NCBI RefSeq assembly: GCF_019711415.1
Contig: NZ_JAIGNJ010000002.1
Location: forward strand, 124,001 to 188,000
From: Qipengyuania vesicularis
Lineage (GTDB): Bacteria > Pseudomonadota > Alphaproteobacteria > Sphingomonadales > Sphingomonadaceae
Direction of reading: 5' to 3'
DNA length: 64,000 nucleotides
Shown here: one piece after another, positions 8,068 through 15,855 of the stretch
Position numbering within the stretch: position 1 is the first letter of the stretch
How the letters are laid out: each line of letters opens with the position of its first letter
Position numbers and translations under genes: made by a program
The notes under the pieces: model-generated
Told to the model about the DNA's origin: nothing
Database searches by the model: none
Seen by the model: the letters and a program-made list of their open reading frames with translations, nothing else

Positions 8068-9246
8068 TCAGCTCAACCGGTCGCGGAAGGTGGAATAGCC
8101 GAATTCCTTGACCAGCTCGAGCTGGTCGGATTCGCTATCCCACATGTAGATGGACGGTAACTGGACACCGTTGAAGGTGTTGGTCTTGACCATCGAGTAA
8201 TGCGCCTGGTCGAGGAAAGCGAAGCGCTTGCCCACTTCCGCACCGCCGGGGATGCGGTAGTCGCCGATCACGTCGCCTGCAAGACAGGAGGGGCCGCCGA
8301 TGCGGACCTCGGGCGTCTCGGCGTCCGTGGCTTCGCCGAGCATGGCAGGACGATAGGGTGCTTCGATCACGTCGGGCATGTGGCAGGTGGCCGATACGTC
8401 CGCGATGGCGACAGGAACGCCGTTGAAGCCGGTGTCGAGGATCGTGCCGACGAGGATGCCCGCATCGAGCGCGACCGCTTCGCCCGGTTCGAGATAGATT
8501 TCCGCGCCGGTGTCGTCCTTCGCATCCTTCAGGAACTCGACCAACTCCTCGCGCTGGTAATCGGCGCGGGTGATGTGGTGGCCGCCGCCCATGTTGATCC
8601 ATTTGAGCTGGCCGAACCACGGTTCAATGGCGTCGAACACGCGGTCCCAAGTCCGGATCAGCGGCTCGAGATCCTGTTCGCAGAGGTTGTGGAAGTGGAT
8701 GCCTTCCACCCCTTCCATCATCTCGGGCGTCAGCTGGTCGAGCGGGAATCCGAGGCGGCTGCCGGGACTGGAGGGATCGTAACGCGGCACTTCGCCGGTC
8801 GGAACCTGCGGGTTGATCCTCAGGCCGACTTCGAAATCCTGTCCCGAGGCGCGCGCATTGTCGAGAATGAGCGCCGCGCGTTCCATCTGGCCGGGCGAAT
8901 TGAAGATGACGTGGTCCGAAAGGCGGCAGACCTCGTCCAGTTCGTCGGGCTTGTAGGCCGCGCAATAAGTGCTGATCTCGCCGTCGTAGAATTCGCTCGC
9001 CAGCCGCGCTTCCCACAGGCCCGAGGTGCACACTCCGTCGAGATACTCCCCGATGATCGGCGCTGCGCTCCACATGGAGAAGGCCTTGAGCGCGGACAGC
9101 ACCTTAATCTCCGCCTCGTCGCGGATCTCGGCGAGCACCTGGCAATTGGCCCGCAGCTTGGCCGCATCCACGACGAAGGCGGGGCTGTCGACACGATTGA
9201 GATCGAATTGGGCAAAGGCGCCCGGATCGCCGGCTTTGGTTTCCAT
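8068..9246 (-). CDS. nspC: Carboxynorspermidine/carboxyspermidine decarboxylase
   Basis: PLP-dependent decarboxylase of the alanine-racemase fold that removes CO2 from carboxyspermidine or carboxynorspermidine to give the free triamine. Visible are the PLP lysine K54 in LSALKAFSMW, GVCTSGLWEARLA, INMGGGHHI, YLEPGEAV and the catalytic cysteine region GGPSCLAGDVIGDY, all typical of NspC. 392 aa. The partner dehydrogenase is encoded 2.8 kb upstream on the same strand and ornithine decarboxylase directly downstream. Which triamine is made cannot be told from sequence; in alphaproteobacteria spermidine is usual. Confidence 0.9.
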   Translation of the reverse strand: METKAGDPGAFAQFDLNRVDSPAFVVDAAKLRANCQVLAEIRDEAEIKVLSALKAFSMWSAAPIIGEYLDGVCTSGLWEARLASEFYDGEISTYCAAYKPDELDEVCRLSDHVIFNSPGQMERAALILDNARASGQDFEVGLRINPQVPTGEVPRYDPSSPGSRLGFPLDQLTPEMMEGVEGIHFHNLCEQDLEPLIRTWDRVFDAIEPWFGQLKWINMGGGHHITRADYQREELVEFLKDAKDDTGAEIYLEPGEAVALDAGILVGTILDTGFNGVPVAIADVSATCHMPDVIEAPYRPAMLGEATDAETPEVRIGGPSCLAGDVIGDYRIPGGAEVGKRFAFLDQAHYSMVKTNTFNGVQLPSIYMWDSESDQLELVKEFGYSTFRDRLS

Positions 9247-9312
9247 GCCGCGCGCCCTAATGCCAAAGCGGCGCGGCGGGAAGAGCCCGCGCGTTTCGCG
9301 CGCTGCTTGGTG

Positions 9313-9693
9313 CTATTGTCGACGTGCAGTGGCGTAGAGCGCGGCGAGCACGCCCTGGATCGTTCCCGCGTATATTCCGCGCAACGCGACTTCGCCCATC
9401 GATACACCCAGGTTCTGTGGTTCGATGAAGAGCTTGAAGTAACCCGCATAGCCCGCGCAGCAGGCCAATAGAGCAACTGCCAGCGCCGCTACCCACCGAC
9501 CAGCCGTTCCGCCTGCCCGCCCGGCGGCGAAGCGGGCAAGGAAGTAGGGGATTACACCGGTCAGCAGGACCAGCACGATCACCGAGACGAGATAGCCTGC
9601 GCTAAACGCCGCCGGTGCAGCGGAGAAGTATTTGAAGGCGGCAAAGAGGGCCAGAAACACCAAGTAGGCGATCGAAGCGTGCGAACGTGTCAT
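9313..9693 (-). CDS. Small four-helix membrane protein, unknown
   Basis: 126 aa with four hydrophobic segments (about residues 7-25, 32-52, 67-90 and 100-122) and no recognised motif beyond GEVALRGIYAGTIQGVLAAL near the end. A plausible inner-membrane protein. It lies between the NHL lipoprotein and nspC, with gaps of 91 and 66 bases, on the same strand; whether it belongs to the polyamine genes functionally is open. Confidence 0.65.
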   Translation of the reverse strand: MTRSHASIAYLVFLALFAAFKYFSAAPAAFSAGYLVSVIVLVLLTGVIPYFLARFAAGRAGGTAGRWVAALAVALLACCAGYAGYFKLFIEPQNLGVSMGEVALRGIYAGTIQGVLAALYATARRQ

Positions 9694-9784
9694 ATTTCCT
9701 CCGGTCTGGCAGTCCCGGAAGGGTGGGATACCGAAGTAACGGCCATTTAGCCACTCGGCATGAATCTACCGCCGCTAGGTCCCC

Positions 9785-10753
9785 TTACCTGCCTTCATTC
9801 TCTAAGGCGAACCGCACAACGCGGTTGCCGTAGACGTCGGTCACATAGGCATTGCCCTCGCGATCGACGGCGATGTCATGGCCAAGGCTCGCACCCTCTC
9901 CCCCTAGGCCGATGTCGAGCGAACGTTCGACCGTTCCGTCGGCCGCGTAGACGCGAATGATTGTGCCCGTCCGGTCCTCTCCATCGCGTCCCTCGACAGC
10001 GGCGAGCCGTCCCCCGCCGAGGGCCGCCAGCCCGTAGGTGTGATTGCCGGTCTTCGAAGCGCGGCTCTCCAGCAGTGTTCCGTCGTGCGCGAAGACCTGT
10101 ATCCGCGCATTCTCACGGTCGGCGACGTAGATACGCTCTTCGTCCACCGCGATGCCATGCGCGATACTGAAATCGCCCCATTCCCGCAGAAACGCGCCAC
10201 TGCGGTCGAACTCGGCGACGCGGGTGTTCACATAGCCATCGGCAACCAGCACGCGATCACCGAGGAAGGCGACGTCTGCGGGCCGTCCGAAATGCCTCTC
10301 GTCCTGGGCGCCGACCCCGCGCTCGCCGATAACGAGTTGCTCTTCGCCATCGTGGCTGAAGCGGAACACCTGCTCTCGCGCGACATCGGTGATCCACACG
10401 GCGTCATCGGCATCCACCGAGAGGCCATGCGGCATCACGAATGTGCCCGCCCCCCATTGCGCAAGCAGTTCGCCATCCGTGTCGAACATGAAGACGGTCG
10501 GTTCGGCGATCGGTTCAGTCGTGAACGGCTCTTCCCACTCCCTGCCTGCGCGATGAAGCACGAAGATGTGGCCATGGCTGTCGACCTCGACCGCGCTGAC
10601 CTGCCCGAAAATAGCGTCGGCGGGGATGGTGGGCCAGTTCTCGTCGATCTGCGCCTTTGGAGGTGCTTCACGAGGCGCGGGTGCGCCACAACCGATCAGC
10701 GCCAGCGCAATTGCCGAAACCGCAAGGCCGCGAACCGAATGGCCAATCATCAT
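9785..10753 (-). CDS. NHL-repeat lipoprotein
   Basis: 322-aa envelope protein. The N terminus is a lipoprotein signal (LALIGCGAP, lipid cysteine near residue 22). The rest is a beta-propeller of NHL repeats: blocks such as GLSVDADDAVWITDVAREQVFRF, HGIAVDEERIYVADRENARI and HDIAVDREGNAYVTDVYGNRV recur every 45-50 residues. Such propellers bind proteins or, in the peptidyl-alpha-hydroxyglycine lyase relatives, act as enzymes; nothing here decides. The start ATG overlaps the stop of the S41-like gene (ATGA), so it is translationally coupled to it. Confidence 0.82.
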   Translation of the reverse strand: MMIGHSVRGLAVSAIALALIGCGAPAPREAPPKAQIDENWPTIPADAIFGQVSAVEVDSHGHIFVLHRAGREWEEPFTTEPIAEPTVFMFDTDGELLAQWGAGTFVMPHGLSVDADDAVWITDVAREQVFRFSHDGEEQLVIGERGVGAQDERHFGRPADVAFLGDRVLVADGYVNTRVAEFDRSGAFLREWGDFSIAHGIAVDEERIYVADRENARIQVFAHDGTLLESRASKTGNHTYGLAALGGGRLAAVEGRDGEDRTGTIIRVYAADGTVERSLDIGLGGEGASLGHDIAVDREGNAYVTDVYGNRVVRFALENEGR

Positions 10754-12054
10754 TCCCCCTCTCCTGCCAGTATTTCCAGTGCACGGCGGACAGCAGGATC
10801 GCTGCCGTCCGGGGCCGTACTTGCGGCGGAGAGCGGGTAGTCTGCCACGAAATCCTCGCGCGGGGTGCCGTCGACATGGAACAGAGCCTCTCCACCCAGA
10901 TCGACACGTGCACCGCTTGCCTCAAGATCGTAGTTCCACAATCCGCCCAGCAGGTCGCCCATGTCCGAACCGACCGACACCGCCCCGGTCGCGGCATCCA
11001 TCCCGATCACGATGCCCTCGCCCATGCTGCCGGTCCATTTCCCGTGCAGTACGACAACCGGCCCGGTGAACTGCGGCTGCCTCGGCATGACATATTCCAC
11101 GAACTGGCGCGGCACGGTGAATTCGCGCTCGAACGCGGGAATCCGGTGCATCTGGTAAGGCGTCGTTTCATCCGTGAAGTGACCGATGATCGAGCGCGCA
11201 ACCTCGGTGTTGCCGCCGCTGGGGGTTTCGCGCATGTCGAGGATCACGGCAGTTGCTCCGGCAGCAATGGCCTGTTCCAACGCTGCGTCGAAAGCGAGAA
11301 TGGTGTCGTTATTGCCGAGCGAGTTGTTCGGGCGGAGCACCGCCACAGTCCCATCGACTCCAACAAATGAGAAGCTCACCGGATCACGCTCGTTTACCGC
11401 TCGAGCGAATACGCGGGCGTTGGCCAGACTGACGGTCACCACTTCGCCCGACGCGACGCGGCGTACAACGAGCGACCTTTCGCCCGCTCGTTTGCCGTTC
11501 ACTGCCAGTGTCAGCCCGTAGTCGAGTTGGAGCGGTGTCGGTTCGCCAATGACCGGGCCATAGGGCAACAATGCAGCGTCCAGAGCCTGTACCCCATCGA
11601 CCGCGATCACCTCGTCGCCGGGCCGCAACCCTGCCTCGAAAGCGGCGGAATCGCGCCGTACATCGGCGACCACGGCCCGACCATCCGCCACCCGCATGGC
11701 GAGATCGGAGGAGGTCATGACGATATTGTAGTCATCGTCGTCGAATGGGCCGACAATCAGGTGCGGATCGGAAAATGTGAGCGCAGTCTGATGGAGGATG
11801 CGCCGCAGTTCCGACCTGTCCTTCGCCTCGAGGGCCACTGCCCGAGTACGCGCAAGCTGCGCATCCACATCCATATCTTCGCGGTCGATATAGGCGTATT
11901 TGCCGCGCAGGAGCTGCTCAAATTCGCTCCAGCCCGCCTCGGCATCGAATTCGGCCTCAGTACTTTCCTTGGCCCTGTCCTGTGCGAGTACGGGCTGGAC
12001 GCTCAGCCCGCCAAGACCAAGAGCCAGCGCGGCGAGCGTCCCCCCAACCCTCAT
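10750..12054 (-). CDS. S41-like (C-terminal processing/tricorn-type) peptidase with PDZ domain
   Basis: 434-aa exported protein: signal peptide to VQPVLAQ, an N-terminal helical region, a PDZ-like segment (SAAFEAGLRPGDEVIAVDGV) and a C-terminal S41 core (AVILDMRETPSGGNTEVAR, VVVLHGKWTGSMGEGIVIGMDAA), with the serine of TGSMGEG as presumed nucleophile. I do not see the downstream catalytic lysine motif of the CtpA type, so it is either tricorn-like or inactive. The ATG at 12054 shares one base with the TGA of the dehydrogenase gene upstream (TGATG), which sets the start although the open frame extends further. Its presence in a polyamine operon is odd. Confidence 0.78.
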   Translation of the reverse strand: MRVGGTLAALALGLGGLSVQPVLAQDRAKESTEAEFDAEAGWSEFEQLLRGKYAYIDREDMDVDAQLARTRAVALEAKDRSELRRILHQTALTFSDPHLIVGPFDDDDYNIVMTSSDLAMRVADGRAVVADVRRDSAAFEAGLRPGDEVIAVDGVQALDAALLPYGPVIGEPTPLQLDYGLTLAVNGKRAGERSLVVRRVASGEVVTVSLANARVFARAVNERDPVSFSFVGVDGTVAVLRPNNSLGNNDTILAFDAALEQAIAAGATAVILDMRETPSGGNTEVARSIIGHFTDETTPYQMHRIPAFEREFTVPRQFVEYVMPRQPQFTGPVVVLHGKWTGSMGEGIVIGMDAATGAVSVGSDMGDLLGGLWNYDLEASGARVDLGGEALFHVDGTPREDFVADYPLSAASTAPDGSDPAVRRALEILAGEGE

Positions 12055-13265
12055 CAGAAGTCGACCGGTCCGTCCATTTCCTTCACCTGCCAGGGCAGGC
12101 CGTGCTCGTTGAGCATCTCCATGAAGGGAACGGGGTCCATCTGTTCCATGTTGAACACGCCGTCGCCCGACCACTCGCCGGTGACCATCATGGCCGAGCC
12201 GATCATCGCGGGCACGCCTGTGGTGTAGGACACGGCCTGGTTGCCGGTTTCCTCGTAAGCCGCCTCGTGGCTGCAGATGTTGTTGATGTAGAAGGTCTTT
12301 TCGCCCGACCCATCGAGCGCTTCGCCGGTCGCGATAACGCCGATATTGGTGTTGCCCTTAGTCGTTTCGCCCAGCGTTTCGGGCTTGGGCAGCACGGCGG
12401 CTAGGAATTGCAGCGGAATGATTTCCTTGCCCTTGTACTTGATCGGGTCGATCCGCGTCATGCCGACATTCTGCAGCACGGTAAGGTGCTTGATGTATTC
12501 GTCACCGAAGGTCATCCAGAAACGCGCGCGTTCCAGTTCCGGGTTGAACTTGGCGAGGCTTTCCAGCTCCTCGTGATACATCATGTACATGTTCTTCGGG
12601 CCAACGCCCTCGAAGTCGAATTCGACTTTCTTCGCCATCGCCGGGGTCTCGACGAACTCGCCGTTCTCCCAGTGACGCGCAGGCGCGGTCACTTCGCGGA
12701 TGTTGATTTCCGGATTGAAGTTGGTGGCAAAGGCCTGACCATGGTCGCCGCCATTGCAATCGAGGATATCGAGCTGGCGGATGGTCTTCAGCTTGTGCTT
12801 CTTCAGCCACATGGTGAAAACGCTGGTCACGCCCGGATCGAAGCCCGAACCGAGCAGCGCCATCAGGCCCGCGTCCCTGAAGCGGTCGTGATAGGCCCAC
12901 TGCCAATGATACTCGAACTTGGCCTCGTCCTTGGGCTCGTAGTTCGCCGTGTCGAGATAGCTCACGCCCGCCTCGAGGCAGGCGTCCATGATCGGCAGGT
13001 CCTGATACGGCAGAGCGAGGTTCACGACGAGGCTCGGCTGAGTTTTCTTGATGAGATTGACCATGGCCGGGACTTCCTCGGCATCGATCTCGTAGGTCGA
13101 GATGTCCACGCCGGTGCGCGTCTTCACGCTTTCGGCGATGGCATCGCATTTGGACTTGGTGCGGCTGGCGAGATGGATATCGGTGAAGATATCCTTGTTC
13201 ATCGCCATCTTGTGCACGCAAACGCTGCTGACGCCGCCCGCGCCGATGACCAGGACTGTCGACAT
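12054..13265 (-). CDS. Carboxy(nor)spermidine dehydrogenase, saccharopine-dehydrogenase family
   Basis: NAD(P)H-dependent enzyme that condenses putrescine (or diaminopropane) with aspartate semialdehyde and reduces the Schiff base to carboxyspermidine (or carboxynorspermidine). The Rossmann motif VLVIGAGGVSSVCVHKMA opens the protein; LASRTKSKCDAIAE, GVSYLDTANYEP and LLGSGFDPGVTSVF are typical of the Lys1-like bacterial group. 403 aa. First gene of a leftward operon with the S41-like protease and NHL lipoprotein; nspC and ornithine decarboxylase follow on the same strand. Annotation as saccharopine dehydrogenase would be wrong given that context. Confidence 0.87.
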   Translation of the reverse strand: MSTVLVIGAGGVSSVCVHKMAMNKDIFTDIHLASRTKSKCDAIAESVKTRTGVDISTYEIDAEEVPAMVNLIKKTQPSLVVNLALPYQDLPIMDACLEAGVSYLDTANYEPKDEAKFEYHWQWAYHDRFRDAGLMALLGSGFDPGVTSVFTMWLKKHKLKTIRQLDILDCNGGDHGQAFATNFNPEINIREVTAPARHWENGEFVETPAMAKKVEFDFEGVGPKNMYMMYHEELESLAKFNPELERARFWMTFGDEYIKHLTVLQNVGMTRIDPIKYKGKEIIPLQFLAAVLPKPETLGETTKGNTNIGVIATGEALDGSGEKTFYINNICSHEAAYEETGNQAVSYTTGVPAMIGSAMMVTGEWSGDGVFNMEQMDPVPFMEMLNEHGLPWQVKEMDGPVDF

Positions 13266-13495
13266 GTGTGAAACCTCTTCGTGAATTCGATTCTTGCGCG
13301 CCCTCTAACCGAATGCACGCGCGCCGCCAATCGATCCGGAAAACCCGTTTCCTATTTCCCGGCGCTGCGACATAAGCGCGGCCATGGAGAGAGTAGCCCA
13401 GACCTGCCATAAAGCGCCGATCGCGAGGCAGAACGCGCTCGGCGGTTTCTTCGCCAGGACCGTGTTCCATCTGTTCCATCCTGACGGAGTGTTCC

Positions 13496-14464
13496 GTGAG
13501 CAATCCTAATCCAGTCCAACAGCGCATGCCGACGCGGGGCGGCGTGCAGGAGGCGGCAAAATCGATTGCGGCAATCCTCCCGCCGACGCCCTTGCTGCCG
13601 GTCGAGATCAACGGCGCTCGATGCCATGTGAAGGCCGAAAGCCTGCAGCCGGTCGGTGCCTTCAAGATCCGCGGCGGCTGGTGGCGCCTGTCGAACCTGA
13701 GCGAGGAAGAGAAGGCGCGCGGCGTGGTCGCCGTATCCTCGGGAAATCACGCTCAGGGGGTCGCGTGGGCGGCGCGCAAACTCGGTATCGCGGCAACCAT
13801 CGTCATGCCGCGCAACGCTCCGAAGGTAAAGCTGGAGGCTACGCGCGCACTGGGCGCAGAGATCGTGCTCTACGAGCGACCGGGCGAGGACCGCGACGAG
13901 GTAGCCGCAAGGCTTATTGAGGAACGCGGCGGGACGCTGGTCCATGCCTTCGGTGATCCCTGGGTGATCGAGGGACAGGGCAGCGCCGGCGTCGAGATCG
14001 AGGCGCAGCTCGGCCACGCGCCCTCGCGTATACTTGTATGCTGCGGTGGCGGGGGCCTTGCGGCGGGCCTCGCCCTCGCCTGCCCCGAAAGCGATATCCA
14101 CGTGGTGGAGCCGCATTGTTGGGACATGGTCGGGCAGGCAATTGCGGCAGGCGCGATCGTTCGCGTGAGCCAGAACCCTCCCTCCACGATTTGCGACGCG
14201 CTCCAGCCCGATGCGACCAAGCCGATCAACCTTGCCGTGCTGCAAGGGCGTGCAGAGCCCGGTGTGACCGTGACCGATGAAGAGGTGCGCGCCGCACAGC
14301 GCTTTGCCTTCTCCGCGCTCAATCTCGTCGCCGAACCTGGAGGTGCGGCAGCGCTCGCCGCAGCGCTGGCGGGTAAGGTGCCGCTGGACGAGCATACGGT
14401 GATCATGCTCACCGGGGGGAACACCGATGCAGCCAGTTTCGCCGAAACGCTGTTCGGAAACTAG
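13496..14464 (+). CDS. Threonine/serine dehydratase-like PLP enzyme
   Basis: 322-aa fold-type II PLP enzyme. Motifs: LQPVGAFKIRGGWWRL with the PLP lysine, VAVSSGNHAQGVAWAARKLG, CCGGGGLAAGLALA phosphate loop, and AEPGGAAALAA near the C terminus. There is no ACT domain, so it is the short catabolic type or a serine racemase-like enzyme rather than the allosteric IlvA. Start is GTG at 13496. Diverges from the polyamine genes across a 230-base gap. Confidence 0.87.
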   Translation: MSNPNPVQQRMPTRGGVQEAAKSIAAILPPTPLLPVEINGARCHVKAESLQPVGAFKIRGGWWRLSNLSEEEKARGVVAVSSGNHAQGVAWAARKLGIAATIVMPRNAPKVKLEATRALGAEIVLYERPGEDRDEVAARLIEERGGTLVHAFGDPWVIEGQGSAGVEIEAQLGHAPSRILVCCGGGGLAAGLALACPESDIHVVEPHCWDMVGQAIAAGAIVRVSQNPPSTICDALQPDATKPINLAVLQGRAEPGVTVTDEEVRAAQRFAFSALNLVAEPGGAAALAAALAGKVPLDEHTVIMLTGGNTDAASFAETLFGN

Positions 14465-14530
14465 GTTGCATTTGACAATCTATTGCCCCGCACGCAAGTT
14501 CGGGTAATCAGGGTCGAAAGGGAGGAAATA

Positions 14531-14983
14531 ATGCAGGCTCAAATGCTCGCACCCGCAGCGGTGCTCGTCGCGTGGTCGATGGTGATGCTGTTCTGGATGG
14601 CAGGGACGCGGTTCCCCGCAATCAAGGCCAGCGGCAGCAGTCTCAAGGATGCCAAGCCAGGTGGACGCGGACAGGATCTCGATGGCGTCCTGCCCGACAA
14701 GGTCCAGTGGAAAGCCCACAACTACAACCACCTGATGGAGCAGCCGACTATCTTTTATGCTGCCAGCGTCATCATCGCGATCATGGGCGCCAGCGCGCTC
14801 GATCCGCTGGTGGCGTGGGCCTATGTGGTGCTGCGCATTATCCACTCGATCTGGCAGGCGACGGTGAATGTGGTTGCCGTCCGGTTCAGCCTGTTCCTCC
14901 TGTCGAATTTCGCCATGCTCTACCTCGCCTATCGCGCGGTCGCCGTGACGCTGTTCCACGATCCGAGCCTTGCGCCCGCCTGA
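14531..14983 (+). CDS. MAPEG-like membrane protein 1
   Basis: 150-aa integral membrane protein with four predicted helices. The loop after helix 1 carries VQWKAHNYNHLMEQPTIFYA, resembling the glutathione-binding RxxxNxxE-type region of MAPEG proteins. No enzymatic activity can be assigned. The ATG at 14531 has GGAGGAAATA directly upstream. It is a tandem paralogue of the next gene, which repeats nearly the same loop. Confidence 0.78.
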   Translation: MQAQMLAPAAVLVAWSMVMLFWMAGTRFPAIKASGSSLKDAKPGGRGQDLDGVLPDKVQWKAHNYNHLMEQPTIFYAASVIIAIMGASALDPLVAWAYVVLRIIHSIWQATVNVVAVRFSLFLLSNFAMLYLAYRAVAVTLFHDPSLAPA

Positions 14984-14998
14984 CCCGGAGATTGACCG

Positions 14999-15433
14999 AT
15001 GATCGATGCTGAAATCCTGCGGCCGGTGGTGGTCCTGCTGGCCTGGACAATGGTCATGTGGGTGTGGATGTACGCGACCCGCATTCCGGCGATGAGCAAG
15101 GCGGGAATCAAGCCCGACGATGCTCGAAAGACAAAGGGCCTGGACGAAACGCTTCCTCCCGAAGTCCAGTGGAAGGCTCATAATTACAATCATTTACACG
15201 AGCAACCGACCGTATTTTATGCGGTCTGCCTGGTCCTCGCCATGGTTGGATGGGGCGACGGGATGAATGCGCTGCTGGCGTGGATATACGTCGGACTCAG
15301 GATCATTCACTCGCTGGTCCAGGCTACCGCCAACCGCGTCATGGTCCGCTTCGTTCTGTTCTCGCTATCCAGCCTCGTGCTGATGGCACTGATCTTCCAC
15401 GCCGCGATCTGGGCGTTCGATATTCACTTTTGA
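14999..15433 (+). CDS. MAPEG-like membrane protein 2
   Basis: 144 aa, four membrane helices, tandem paralogue of the preceding gene (VQWKAHNYNHLHEQPTVFYA against VQWKAHNYNHLMEQPTIFYA). Start 15 bases after the neighbour's stop with GGAG upstream, so one transcript. MAPEG proteins form trimers; two adjacent paralogues could form a mixed complex, which is inference only. Confidence 0.78.
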   Translation: MIDAEILRPVVVLLAWTMVMWVWMYATRIPAMSKAGIKPDDARKTKGLDETLPPEVQWKAHNYNHLHEQPTVFYAVCLVLAMVGWGDGMNALLAWIYVGLRIIHSLVQATANRVMVRFVLFSLSSLVLMALIFHAAIWAFDIHF

Positions 15434-15442
15434 TCCGAATTC

Positions 15443-15469
15443 GGCCGGTCGGGCATCTCCCGGTCGGCC
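15443..15469 (+). terminator. Imperfect hairpin after the MAPEG pair
   Basis: GGCCG-GT-CGGG and CCCG-GT-CGGCC pair around a 5-base loop (CATCT) with a two-base internal mismatch. It starts 9 bases after the stop of the second MAPEG gene and is followed by a pyrimidine-rich stretch (tcactcttcctt) rather than a clean T-run. Confidence 0.42.
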
Positions 15470-15505
15470 TCACTCTTCCTTAAGACCCTCCCGCTAGGTT
15501 CAGCA

Positions 15506-15517
15506 CTCTTCGAAGAG
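15506..15517. promoter_or_regulatory. 12-bp perfect palindrome upstream of two tiny genes
   Basis: CTCTTCGAAGAG is a perfect palindrome 29 bases before the ATG of the 56-aa gene, in an otherwise featureless 113-base gap. It could be an operator for a dimeric regulator. No function is established. Confidence 0.3.
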
Positions 15518-15546
15518 CGCATTCTACCGAATGCTGGGGCTGATCG

Positions 15547-15717
15547 ATGCAGGAAGACGATCGCGGTTGGTGGAAGTTTCTTGAGTTCCTCGTCTCCGGG
15601 GAGCCGGGTTCCTTCGTGTTCTGGGGCCTCGCAGCTTTCGTATTCCTGACGCGCAAGAACAAGAGCTGGATCGACCACGATGGCTGGATCCCATTCTACC
15701 GAAGGGATGAGGAATAA
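15547..15717 (+). CDS. 56-aa membrane-associated small protein, unknown
   Basis: Short frame giving a 56-residue product: an acidic start (MQEDDRGWWKFLEFLVS), one hydrophobic segment (FVFWGLAAFVFL), then a charged Trp-rich tail ending FYRRDEE. It is the first ATG after an in-frame stop, and its own Shine-Dalgarno is weak. The stop overlaps the start of the next small gene (TAATG), which supports translation of the pair. I do not recognise the family. Confidence 0.5.
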   Translation: MQEDDRGWWKFLEFLVSGEPGSFVFWGLAAFVFLTRKNKSWIDHDGWIPFYRRDEE

Positions 15718-15845
15718 TGGCCGATCCCAATTTCCTCTGGCTGGCGGGACTTGGCCTTGCATCCTACGTTATGGGTCGCTGGGTTATCGGCCCGCGCGAC
15801 CCGAACAAGCCCCGCAAATGGTGGGATTATCGCCGTATAGATTAG
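15717..15845 (+). CDS. 42-aa membrane-associated small protein, unknown
   Basis: 42 residues: MADPNFLWLAGLGLASYVMG forms one hydrophobic helix, followed by a basic Trp-rich tail ending KWWDYRRID. The ATG is coupled to the preceding stop (TAATG) and has GAGGA just upstream, so translation is credible. Its tail resembles that of the preceding small protein (aromatic plus RR near the end). It ends 10 bases from the end of convergent trxB. Confidence 0.55.
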   Translation: MADPNFLWLAGLGLASYVMGRWVIGPRDPNKPRKWWDYRRID

Positions 15846-15855
15846 GGTCTGCGGA

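Noticed and set aside
13384-13509. A 41-aa upstream frame overlapping the dehydratase start
   Set aside because: No ribosome site, no run of regulatory amino acid codons, and it overlaps the GTG start by chance; too weak for a leader peptide.
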